NCBI GenBank assembly: GCA_015499985.1
Contig: JAAAUF010000357.1
Span: forward strand, 1 to 37,725
Reading direction: 5' to 3'
Length of the DNA: 37,725 nucleotides
Source of the DNA: Haplosporangium gracile
Lineage: Eukaryota; Mortierellomycota; Mortierellomycetes; Mortierellales; Mortierellaceae
Made by a program: the position numbers and the translations under genes. Positions 10,001 to 22,500 of the stretch are shown here, piece after piece (position 1 is the first letter of the stretch; each line of letters starts with the position of its first letter). The notes under the pieces are model-generated. The model had not been told where the DNA came from. It made no database searches and worked only from the letters and a program-made list of their open reading frames with translations.

Positions 10001-13000
10001 GACACTCCACGCCTGCTGGGTGTTGGGTTTGATTCCCATCCCTCTTCAGCTGCCCGACCACCCACCCACAAACGCTCATCCAACAGCGGTGTCACTTGTT
10101 GGATTGAGCGCGACCATAAACGGAACGGCTATCACTGGATCCAACGCGACTACCAATCATGCATTGGCAGCAGCCAACCGAATCAACGAGGAAAAGAAGA
10201 GTGCCATCCTTACGGCGCTTTTCTGTATTCTGGACGAGGTCAAGGTCAAGGCGATTCTCGGTAACATGGCGACAGACGACTTCCTCAAGCAAAAGACCAC
10301 CGGCGCCTCTCTTCGAGCTCGCAGAGCAGCATTTTCTCCAGTATATGTGCAGACCCCCGAAGCATTCTCCACGGCAGATATATTCCTTCCTGCATTCCAT
10401 AATGTCACAAAAGCTCCAAAGAATAAGCAAACTCTCGGCGCTCTGTCGGGCTATGCGCCACGGAAAGAATGGTTCGCAGCCTCTTACCCGGCCGTATACC
10501 TGATCGATCCTGAGGTCCGAGTCGGATCTGTTGCTTCTCGCAAACTTCTCAAACTGAACCACGAGATCCTGAACAGTCTCTGCAGGAACCAAAAGTTGCA
10601 GTTCAAGGTTCATTCGGGGCAAGCCAACATTGCCTGCATGAATATTTTTAACGGCCTTGGATTCATCCGAGGCTGTCTCAGTGGTATCTACAACGGTGGA
10701 CCCTCTATTCTGCTTCAGCCAGCAGACGTTTATGCCAACCCGAACGTTTGGATTGAGGCTGTTGCTCGTTACAAAGGTAGTCCTTGAGACCGTGCTCAAA
10801 TGTCGCTGAAAGCCTGAAAACCCAAAGACGTATACATTGAGTTTCCTATTAATTTTCTTCATCCATTCCCTCTACCTGTCAATTAGCACATGATGTGGCT
10901 CTGAGTTACCCAATGTGGGAGCAGCTCCTCCAGAGACTGGACACGACTACTTCCCATAGTGCGGCGACACTGGAGTCCATCAAGAACTTTGTAGTTTGCG
11001 GTCATGGAAGGATCCAGAGGCAGGCGTTGGGGCTCAATCGTCTGACCGCTCTCAAGCTTGATGCAGCATCAGTCAATCTCTTGTACAGTCATCCTCTTAA
11101 TCTTATGGTGACATCTCAGTCTGACCGAACCACGGGACCCATCCGAATCCATGTGTCCTCAAAGCAGCTTCGCTACGGTATTATCTCACCCACCACGGAA
11201 GGTGATGACCAAACAGGGATTTGGTTGGAAGACGTTGGAACTGTAAGTGTTTGCATCACCATTTGGTTTTTGATTTCCACATCTGCAGAATTGGTGGCAA
11301 ATTGAAGCGATATGTAACTAACCCCAAATATTTTTTCCTATTTTATTTTTAGCCTACTGTGTGCACGTCTGTTGCGATCGTCAACCCGGAAACAATGGAG
11401 GTGTGCACTTCCAATCAAGTGGGAGAGATCTGGGTCTGCTCAGATTCCAGCACCAATGGTTTCCATTACCCACCAGGATACCAGTCAAACCCAGCGCAGG
11501 CTCAGCCTTTTGAAGCATGCATTGCAGGGTACGACAGCCGCGTGCGATATGTGAGGACAGGCGATCTCGGATTCCTATGGAACAACCAACAGCACCAGCT
11601 TGCCAACCAGGGGCAATGGAATCCTGGCCAGTCGGCTGTCGGTCTTTTCCAGCTGTTTGTTCTGGGCAGTTTGGATGAGTCGTTCCATGTTCATGGGCTA
11701 CTTCATTTTGCGGCCGACATTGAGTCAACCGTGGAAAGCTCACATGCAAATGTGGCCGCACAGGGATGGTTAGTTCCAATCAAAGAGTACTTGAACATGG
11801 AGACAAAACGTTGATTTGATGATATATTTAACTGACTGAATTCATTATTGTACATGGTTATAGTGTGGCGTTCAGGACGCCTAAAGGCAAGTCCATCTGC
11901 GTGGTCAAGGTCCGGAAACAGGACCCTGAGGTGTTGGTGTCTATGTATATACCCCTGATGCACGCCATTTTGGATCAGCATCAGTTCTTGCCCGATACTA
12001 TCGCTCTTGTCGGAGATGGCGTTTCGACTGCACGCCGAGCTTCAGACGGCCTGAAACCAAGGGACACCATTGCTGGCTTGTATCTTTCTGATCGACTGTA
12101 AGTTAATATTCTCATGTTCACATATAAGGTTCGTATAGCTACGCTTTGTATCGAGCAATAAGCCCACATGATCATCTGACCGTGACCGATATGTTCTGCT
12201 TATGTTTTCGTTTTAGTCCTCTCCTCCATCTGCACTACTGTCATGGAAAGCCCCTGGCACCTATTGCGGGCAACATGTTGCCTTTGACGGGCGAGTCCCC
12301 TCCAAATTCTAGGGGATCCAATCGCTCACATGGCCAACAATCCAGCAACCAACAGCCCACATTAATCTCACAGCCCCAACCGATATCGCAGCAACAGCAG
12401 CTTCCAACGGCAAGTACAGGGAACCGACTCTTGACTGGAATTGGTCCAGCACCTATCTCGAATCTTCGTAGCGGAACTGCACCTGCACATATGTATGGAT
12501 CAGGGTACAGCGGCAGCAACAATCATTCGCCTGTTGAACCTCACGGCAACAGTGGGAACCGCAACAGCGTCATTGGATCACCACTGCTAGTCGCCAACAT
12601 CCCCATGCCCCCTGGAGCCATCAATCCGTTGAATCAGTCGTCCATGGTGAACAACGCCGTTGGTGGTTTGGGTGGAGGTGGATATGTGCCTCAGACACAA
12701 TACCAACAGTCAGGACACGGTGTCGTTCCTAACTCAGCTTCTGCCTCTATCCCTGTGTCCGTCTCCACGCCATCTCAGCATCAGCAGTCAATGTCGCCTC
12801 CTAGCACCGGCATGGGATACCCCTCTGTCCTCGCTAGTGCAACAGCAGCAAAAGTCACCTTGGAGGGATTTGGACGACCAATGTCGCAACAGGGATTCAT
12901 CAGTAGCCCACCAAACACTGGAGGATCGAACAACACACAGTCTTCTAGTACAAGCGCCAGCGGCGACCGGCCGAGAGGTCTTCAGCATCAGCATTCACAT

Positions 13001-13192
13001 GTACACCAGCAACCGTCGACAGGAGGACAAAGGCTCACATACCCTCGCCAGATTCGGGGCCACGAGGCTAGGTCGTCTTCGTCGGAGGAGCTCCGGCTAG
13101 ACGGCAAGCCAGGAAGTAGTGGCGCCGTCAAGAACATCATGAAGGGGGTCAATGCCAAATGGTCCGAGATGCGCAAGGCCGGCTTGAACTAA
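4056..13192 (+). CDS. DIP2/CPS1/Cmr2-like protein with tandem AMP-binding (FAAL-like) domains
   Basis: Eleven exons: 4056-6260, 6356-6671, 6777-7874, 7981-8634, 8736-9123, 9214-9572, 9664-10776, 10887-11242, 11353-11768, 11864-12097, 12217-13192; about 2704 aa. All junctions use GT-AG and keep frame. Residues 1 to ~860 are Ser/Thr/Pro/Ala-rich and probably disordered. The first fatty-acyl-AMP-ligase-like domain spans about 875-1640 and the second about 1710-2385. A ~310-residue Gly/Ser/Gln/Pro tail follows. In domain 1 the phosphate-binding motif is degenerate (YTKSASGELKGVAVSH, near residue 1084); in domain 2 it is not recognisable. Yeast Cmr2 and animal DIP2 share this tandem architecture and have been linked to diacylglycerol homeostasis; fungal CPS1 is the filamentous-fungus relative. 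The N-terminal DMAP1-binding domain of animal DIP2 was not recognised. Activity as a true ligase is doubtful from the motifs. Confidence 0.85.
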
Positions 13193-13594
13193 ATTATGCC
13201 ACTCTATTTTTCAACTCGCTCTCTTTCACACATGCACACTCTCTCTTCTCTTACACCATCCATTTTATTTGTAATTATTTTTTTCCCCCTCGTACGCACA
13301 CTCTGACACTGTTAAAATAAATCAGAAGAAGCATACATCATTCGCTTGGTGACTTTTTTTTTTGTGCAGATGCTCAGGATGTGTGACATTCTCAAGCACA
13401 CGAGTTCTGATCTGCTTGATCGTTATTACTCTGGATCGATCATCCCAGGCACAGACCCTCGTTGGTTCAAGATTCTATGCACAAGACTGATTATCACCAA
13501 CTGATATAGGTCTGTGCGCTACATATTTTTGACTCCCTTTTCGCAAGACAAAACCAATACGGACATATCGAAGTCTGTTTCATTTTGTCTTCTT
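13193..13594. other. Convergent intergenic region between DIP2-like and ATR genes
   Basis: Both flanking genes end here, so the ~400 bases should hold two 3' UTRs. A pyrimidine-rich stretch follows the plus-strand stop, then T runs. I see no RNA gene or separate reading frame. Confidence 0.6.
13316..13321 (+). terminator. AATAAA poly(A) signal of the DIP2-like gene
   Basis: An exact AATAAA hexamer lies 124 bases after the stop codon at 13190-13192, a suitable distance for 3'-end formation. Fungal poly(A) signals are loose, so this is a plausible site, not a demonstrated one. Confidence 0.45.
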
Positions 13595-16500
13595 TTACAG
13601 ATACGCACTCCATCCTATGTACATCTTGCCCAGGTTCTCAGCAGTAGTCGCGTTCTGAATCAACTCCTCCACCTGGCCCACGACCGACAGCGAAAACATG
13701 CCATTCTGGCTCTCTAATCCGTTTAACTTGCGCCTGATGACGCCAAGGAACTCTTTAGCTTTTTCGGCTTGCTGTTCATCGTACGGTTCGCCATCGGCTG
13801 TACCTGCCTCCGCTGCCGCTGCCGCCTTCGAGTCGGCTCTTGCTCCTCGTAGCAGTCTCGCCCGGGTGTCATCGCCTGTCATAGATACAGCAGCTTCCCT
13901 TTGCTGTCCCTTTTTCCTGCTGTTCGACCACTCAACGAGTGGATCATGAACGAAACCCTCTAGGACGGACATGAGCGACTCAAAGTTGTCGCGGAACACT
14001 CCTAAGGTCTTCTCGCACGCGAGTCGGTATACGCCGTCATAGCCAGAAAGTCCCATGCCATCCACCATATTATGAGTCAACCGAAATGGTACCCTCTCTG
14101 GTTTGGGGAACGTCTTTCCGGCATCGAAAAGACAGTTGAAGTCGACGTGAACCACATCTCCGTTCAGCTCATCAAGTAGCAAATTTTCGCCATGGCGGTC
14201 TCCAAGTCTACAAAACAATAAGACAATAATTTAGAGTTAATTCTTAACTCGCTAAAACTTGTCGATGAAAATAATAAAATAAAATAAAAAACTAAATTGC
14301 ATATGCACGATTTTCTTTAGTCATATTTCACATCAACAATGCACGACACGCAAATAGGAATCTTACCCAACAATGTAGCCGGCCATTGACATCACAGCTG
14401 CAGTCCGCGTAAAGCGAAGTCGCGCGGCGAGCCATGCAGTGGGTTCCGGGGCAATCTCCTTGAACCACTGGTAAAAGACCGACGGGAACTTGGGCACAAG
14501 CTCTTTGACAAACAACCGGACATGATCTTCATGGTCGAGAATCCGCTTAATGTCAGCATTCTACAGACACTCTACAAGGTTAGTTCTTGTTTGTTTGAAA
14601 CAATGTCCAACTCAAATTAAATGAAAACGTCATGAACATTTAAGCACAAGCGAGAACAAGTAAGTACAACAATCGTTGGCAAACTGCAAGGACACAGGAC
14701 CCATTGTCCATCTACACTTACAGAGGGTACGGCGATGTTGTTCAACCTGTAGAGTTTGTGAACGAGAAGTCGGTACGGCGCTGTGTTGTGAACCCACTCG
14801 ATAAGACCGTACTCCTCATTGAGTGGAATAACGGCGTATGTCCGAATGTCTACACCGATAAGATGGGCCATGGAAAGAGAGCGCTCGTCAATCTTACATT
14901 CATGTTCGTGTGCAAATCAAAACAGGCATCTCACAGGGTAAGATAAAACTTACACAGATCACGGCGGTTGGCTTCACGATCCTTTTTCAGGAGCGTGTTG
15001 ACAAGAGAGTTGAATTCCATCACCTTGGCATCTTTACGCAAGTCGTCCTTGGGTTTGCACAGAAAGGTGTAGTGCACACCGTCACTGCCCACTGCTGTGA
15101 CTTTGCGAGGTTTTTGTAATGAGGACATCACATCAACTTCATCCAAGAATCCTAAAATTTAGAACGCAAAAAGAATCGTACAGTCGTTAGTATGTATGGT
15201 TGGGCGAACAATGAGTCCTTAAAATCAAACAGAACAAACTGCAGTCGTTAAACTCACGATCAATCTTTGGAAGGTTTGATTTGAAAGGCCGATGTGAGGC
15301 CATGGTTTCGCTCGACTTGGGCAAGGATGGCCAGAGGGACCGTTGGCCAGGAATGATCACATTGTAACTACGCTTGAGCTGGAGAGCGAGATGAGGAAGG
15401 TCCTTCTCAAGGCCGAGTTTGGTGGTCCTGTCTTTAATCTGCACCTTGCAGAGCTCGATAAGACTGTCACAAAGATCCAGCGCCTCAGTGACTTGTTCAA
15501 TGATCGCTGGCCCTAAAACGGGTTGCTGCTGGATGCTGTGCAAGATCTTGTTGCACACTCGCTTACGCTCTTGAACAACTGATCGAGACACAGAAACCAT
15601 TTGCCAGATCGCCTGGTCGGGGTACGCAAGAACGACATTGGCAATAATGCGCTGCAGAGCAAAGAATGCATCGGGATTTTTGTGACATATCCGGGAAATG
15701 ATCTGAGGGAAAGCAGACAGGAACTAAATATGCAGATATCACAAGTGGTGTTAACACCTGTTTCCAGGATAACAAATATTCAGCATGAAGCTAGATAGGG
15801 AATGGATGGTGAATCGTTTCTTACCATGTACTCGGGCAAATGGTCTGCCAGAGCGTTCATGAGTTCGTTAATCCTCCTGAACTCGCCAAGTTCAGAGTTT
15901 GAGACACTTGGATTTGCTTGTGAGACATGAACGCGGCGACCAAGGTCAAGCCAGTGCGTCAAGAGTCGCGGCATGATCTGGTAAAGATACTTGGGACCCA
16001 AAGACAAGGCCTTGCTATAAAGACGGCATCCCTGACTCGCGTAACTAAACGATTGAAAAAAAAGTGCAAGATGTAGTGTTAGTGTTGTGAGTGCCATGAT
16101 GATTTCTGGTCAATGCGACGAAATGTTCAAAGCATCTTCTCTTACGTCAATTGTGGCCGATTCTTGCGCTTGGAGTTCTCATACAGCTTGAAGAAAAATT
16201 GACCTGCAGCGTAATACAGCTTGTCCCAGATATCACACTCGGCAGCAGCATCCCGGAAGCCTTCGGAAATCTCTCCCGGACTGACAAGACTACTTTTGTC
16301 CATCCAGCGAGTGCGCAAGAGGATCGCTTTGGCTCGAATAAACCCCCGGTCGTCCTTGTCCAGTACGCGATCCTGAACCAGAGACAGATCGGTATTTAAG
16401 AAAACAATTCCAGACCTAGAGATACTCGAACTTGAACCTGTACTTGAACTCGAACTCGACTTTGGACGCACCAACGTCGACGAGGATGCACGACTGAGGG

Positions 16501-19500
16501 CTCCTTTTGTTGCGATGGACGTGAGAACATTGCGCTTGAGTGCCGAATCGATGGTCTTGATGGCCTGGCGCTCATTATTATGAGAAAAGCCCCATTTCAC
16601 TCTCTCAATGACCGCTGATGTGTTGCCAAGGTCTTCTGCGTGGAGCATAGCACTGTACGACATCTGGTCATTGTTCGACTTCCGGGCAGCCCGCGCCGAT
16701 TCTAACCAGAGTCGCCCACACTCGTCGGTCAAGTATTGCACATCTTCGTGGTCCAACATTTCTTTGTCCTGAATCCTATTACCAAGCAATGAAAAGATTA
16801 GTAGTTCATCGTGCATGTGAGTTTCCAAACGTCTACGATTATTCGTGCAGCAGATAGGAGACGCAATAATAAAGAAAAGCAAGTTACAACAAGATCCTCA
16901 CCTGATGTGGTAGAATGCAATCCTTCGAAGCATCGCAACCTGCTCACGCGTCTTAAATGAAGGTGCCATCAATTCCAAGCGCTGAGCCAGTTTTGGTTGG
17001 TAAAGTCGGACCCGTTCAGTGTACGATCCCCCACTATGGAGCTTGAGCGCAATTTGGGAACCCAAAGAGCTTTGTGATGAAATTGTTCTGTTCCAGCTGT
17101 GGAAGGCAACCTCTAGCTCGTGGAGCATGTGAAGCTGAGCAACACGATCGTATGCCCTTGAATAACTCTCCATACCTGCCGCTGCAAGAGGAGCGATTAG
17201 CATGGATCGAGTTCGCCGCAAGTGGTCCTCAAAGTCCGCGACACAATTCTCCCTCAGATCTTTCATCAACAGACCAAGACCACTCTCGAAGCTCGATTGA
17301 AGCGATCGAGAAAGTGCTTCCTCCAAGGATCCCCAGCGCTGGGACTTCCAAGACGCGGATATCCGAAAGTCATTCAAGGACTCCTCCCAACCCGGATGTG
17401 CATAAATATCACCCTCCACGCCATTCAGCAAAGTGTCTAATCAACGACAGTAGACGCAGAACAAGTCCGAGAAGAAATATTAGATATCTGCGGGGCCACC
17501 CGACGTGATAAAATGCAAGGTAAAGTATGGAGACGCCAAACTTACCGTATTGACCGAGGTTACCCAATGCTCTGTAAAGACCAACATGATGGTCGAGCTT
17601 GGAGGGCTCAGTTTGAACACCCAGTTCGTGGTAGGTATGTGCCTCCTCCCAACGACCAGCACTCTCGCACTGCAGTAAGTGCTGAGGGAGAGTCCCACTC
17701 GTAATCAGACTTGAGATGCCCTCCATCCCATCTGGCTCGTCCATCCACACGTACAACTGTTGATACTCCTCGTACAGCCCCTGGATCCCCATCTCACTCA
17801 TCTTGGGCTTTGAATCGCGAATGTGTTGCTCAGAGTGGAACAGTGCTCGTGCATATGCCTTGCTGCGGAAAGCGGTGTTCACGATCAACTCGTGCGAGAT
17901 CGACATCAAGTGATTTTGTACGGTCTGCAGGATGGGGTCTTGCGGGGTTCGCTGGTTTCCTGGGAGTCTTGTACGCGAGTTTCGGCGTTGCTGAATCCAC
18001 TTTGTGATATGGTCCAGCAACACAAATGCGGTCTATAAGATGCAAATACGGGTGCGAGTAAAAGTAACATTAGTTAAATACACACATATACATCGGGGCG
18101 TCCCATAACTCCCGGTCAAACATTTTCAATATATTCATTGCAGTTACCTGCGAGCCAAGTTGATGTAGCTCGCTCATGGACTGATTTGGCAGGCCAGAAA
18201 TGAGATGTCCGTTCTTCAGTGTCAAATCTTGTCCATCCCCCAGAACAGCGGCCACCTCGTTAACAATATCACGTTGGTCTCTTTCGGACCCTTCGAGTAG
18301 GACATGCAGGACCAAGTGAGGTAGGATATAAAGGCTGGTGGCAGTGTCGTATGGAATAACATGCTTGCAGGCCTGAAAGACCTCCTTGGCGTTTCGGCCA
18401 ATGACTTTCGCCGTGAGTGATAGAGTCCAACGAGTGAGCCATTCTTGAAAGGTCTTGACATGTGGATACAGTGGATTATGCTGTTCCGGAGGGGTAGAAG
18501 TTTCTGTCTTCTTATACTTGGCATCGATCAACAGCTCCAAGACCTCCTGGACGTGACGCGGGAAGTCTCGCCATCGCTCTTTGGGCATCTTGAAGTTCGT
18601 CCCTAGTCTCCTGGAAGGTTGAGCCGCGGGACTACACGCATAATACGACTGTTTGGGCGTACCACTGGTGCGCTGGGAGGTCCGGCTCGACAAATTAGCC
18701 GCAGGCTCTGTTTCTAAGACATCTTTAGTTATACCGCAGAACGAGAGCAGCTCCTGGAGAGTGAACGCCCAATGACTTTCCGATGGGACATCCCCGATCG
18801 ATCGACTCTTCCCAACCAGCTGGACTGCGATCAGTTCGCAAACAAAGTTTCGTGCTTCCTCGAGGTCGTTTAGGTTGGCATAAACAGTTGTGGTCGTGTT
18901 TGTCCGCCGTCCAGATATCCTGTCCGGGTCAATAGCACCGATGATCCCAAGACATTCCGCACAAACCATAGGAACTGGAGCATCGAGTCCTCTGAAGCGA
19001 CTAATCTCGGAAAGAAGTGTCAGGACAAGATTGCTCAGGAGTTCATTCAATTCCTGGCCCTCGCTTGTTGCCATGGTAAGTAGTCTCTCCTCATTTGCCA
19101 TTAAGAACTCCCTCAGCTCCACTACAGCCTGCCTCGCAAGCTCCGAATCCTCGCTTCCAAGCCGGTCAGTCAGACCTTGGAGTTGCTGTTCAAAGCCATT
19201 GGCAGTTTTCGCATATTGAAGAATATTGTTCATCTGCTCAAAGTCGGGTATCGTCGGCAAAGCTCCAACATCAGGGAAAACCAGGCGGAGCTTATCTTGA
19301 GACTGAACAAGGAGATGGTCAAGGATGTTGAATATAATTTCCTGCTCTGCCTTGTTGGAGTTGAGATAGAGACCGCCGAGAGACTGGACAAGGTGGCCGA
19401 CTAAGGATTCCAACTGCATGGGCTCCAACAAATCAGTAATACTTTTCAGAGCACGGAGTGCATGGATACGAAGTCCTCGGAGATTTAACGCCATGTTCAG

Positions 19501-22500
19501 CGGGGAAATGATCTATCGTGGTTAACGAAAACAAACAATCATCAGTACCTTTCTTTCTTAATATTATCACAGTCATTCGCTGTGGTAAGCGGCAACCACA
19601 ATGCAATATAATTGACGGACGTACCTGCGATAGCACTGTGCTTTGAATCGGTTGTAATAGTTCGGTCAGCACGGGCAAACTGCGAAGATGCTTGGCCTTG
19701 GTCCCAAGAGTGATGCGTTGACCAGTATCCATAATGGCCTTGTTGATCTCCGACAAAACGGCGAGGATGTGCTGCTGTAAGAATGTAGCGAGGGAGCGCC
19801 GTTCTGTCACTCGCTTGGACGGATTGTTATGCTGCCAGTCTTTCTCCTCAACGATCTCGATCACCTTCTTGGCCTTGCTGCGGACCTCCAGATTCTCATG
19901 GCCAAGTTCGGGGCTCAAACGTATCAACAGTCCAACCTTGGAGGCTGTAATCAGGGCCGCAATACCCAAAACATCTGACTGAAGCTCCCCATTTGGTTTG
20001 ACTTGATAAAGAAGGCTTCTCAGGAGCTCAATAGGAGGTCCAATACCGTCGTCGTCGTGCATGAGAATCCCTGCCATGATATGATCCAAGTGCTCAACGC
20101 AAAGGGTACCTGCATCTACTGCCATGAGAGCCGCCACCTTCTCGATCAATTCTCGACTGAGCAGAATGACCAGCTTGGGAAGAATTCCAGAAATGTTCCT
20201 CTTCAGGAAATTCTTCTGTCCCAGCTCTGTCCAACTGTAGAGTGTCTCCAGCCAGTTTTCCTGACCGGCGTCCAACTTCTGAATGACCTGCGTGCAAAAG
20301 AGCTCATTTTGGGGTTGGAGAAAGGCCATGTGCGTCAGATTCTTGTCCTTTGCAATTTTTGACATCTATGGAACCGCGGGATAAAGTATGTCAGAAGAAA
20401 GGTAATTCGTTGCAACGAAGATCCAAAGCAGCTGTTTCTTTGCCTGCATGCGCAATACTTCTTCAAGGACCAAAATCGACCGAAAAGAGGTCGACTCCGC
20501 AAAGACTTGGTCAATTAATGCAGAGAGCAGGCGGTTGTAGACAGGGTGGTCCTCAGGGAGATATTGCATTACACGCCGGCATAGCGGAAGAAAATACGCG
20601 AGTCGGCTCACTTTCAATGAGCCAGCAATCTTCCTTGATATGGAATCACCCATTCTAGCCAAGCTGGCATCCAGCGCTGTGATTCCAAGTGGATCGTCAG
20701 CCAACATCGCTCCCGCCTTCCGGGCAAGATGCTCGACGATATCTCTGGAGGCAAAATGGGGAAAAATAGACGCGTTATAAGAATGTGAATGTGAGCCCTA
20801 AAATGTACTCCAAAACACGCATATGAACGAGAATCTTACCCTGCGGCTTGTCTGATGTCCTTATTATGGTCATCGAGTTGCGATAGCATGAACTTGCCGA
20901 ATTCGACCGACCTCAAGTCTTGACCATAGAGATCGAGGTGACAGAAAACACGGTAAAGTCCTTTGAGAAGGGCCAGCCTCGAGGTGTCCGTGGCACAAGT
21001 TCGGATCAACCACTGGAAGGGATGTAAGAAGGCAAGTCCCAAGCTACTCTCGACGGGCTCTTCTGCACGGGTTCTTGATGCAACAGTCGGATCAGACGTT
21101 GAGCGATAGCAATAAGAACAGACTCTCCGCAGATAAATGGCCTGAGCCATCACGTCATAAGAATGTCCTGGTAGAGCATGGCGTCCCATTGTCGAAACTC
21201 CGCAAGCGATCACACCCATACTCGAAGCAAGAGTCACCAACACGTCTTCTTCGATTCCCTCGCTGCACAAGAAGCTAGTGAAAAACGGGAGTTTGATAAT
21301 GTGAAGTTAGGCAAGGGCGAACTGTACGATTACTTTGAGCCGAATTGTTTTGCGACAGAGGATGCTTACCCCAAGGCCGTCTCTACGGTGGTCTCCATGT
21401 TAGGGCTTGTTGCGCTGAGAACTGACAAGGACTCGATAGTCACAGCAGTCAGAGAATGAGTGCGGCCTCTGGCACAGACGTGAACGGAATTGTTGTGAGA
21501 GAACTTGAGGGTATCGATGATCACTTTGGCCCTCCATCCAGCGAGCTGTGAACAATAAGGGAGGGTGGATATGATTAGCATAGCCTTGCATTTCTGCGGG
21601 AGGAAGCTTTCGCTAGCCTGAAGGAGGGTGGGGTCATCTCGAAGGTGTGTTAAAATCGCCGTTCTTTCAAGGACTCTGACAAGGACGTTGTACAATTGAC
21701 GTTCTCCCGATATGTTGTCGATATGTGTGTCAGGGCTCATTGGTATAGATGACCAAAGTTCTTTGTTGGAAATGTCGGTGAACCAGGGCCCTGACGATAG
21801 ACAAACGAGCAACTCGTTGAACGACTCGTTGGTACCTAAAAGATTCATGATTTTGACGTTAAGCATTCGTTCCCTTTAAACATACTTGCAACATCATGGT
21901 CAGGTACTCAAGGTCACACTTACTCAACGTTGATACGATTGCCACGATATCCAAGACAAGCGGATACGAGGACTCCAGGTACGATTGGTTCAGCGACGCG
22001 TTCTAGAAGGATAAATGAGTCGGATGTATCAGTTTACATTCTCGCAAGAATCAGCGAAGCGACACACGTTATGGTAAGACGGCACTTACGTGCATGCCTG
22101 GACTCAAAACCCAGCGCAGATATTGCTTGCCGATGAGTTCTACGATCCCAGCAAGGTCTTCGGCCTTGCGAATAGCTCCTTGGGTATCTTGGCGGGGAGA
22201 ATCGTCACTCCACAAGAGCAGGATGATGGTAATTGCTCGGAGGTCATTCACAGAGAGGTGAGGCTATTAGGAAAGTCGGTAAGATAGCTTAAATGAGCGT
22301 TGGTGTTGAACACTAGATGCCAAATTTGCGCAGACAAGATTCAAAGCAATGGCAAAGTTTGAACATACCTGGACCCCGCGAGGACCTTGGCTCGCTGTGT
22401 GGCTAAAAGCAGCGTGATCAGTGAACTTTTTCAGCATACCGAGCAAGTACTCAGAGGGCGACCAAGGTGTAGAGCCGCTATAGTACGGCTTTCCTGGCCA

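Noticed and set aside
10092..10862. 256-codon minus-strand frame
   Set aside because: Antisense to exon 7 and intron 7 of the DIP2-like gene; no motif.
18033..18147. Extension of the ATR exon down to 18070 (residues TAMNILKMFDRELWD)
   Set aside because: Splicing at CAG|GTAACT (18147) gives SQTAFVLLDHITKW, which matches the conserved ATR sequence at this place; the extension ends in a stop and needs a poor donor.
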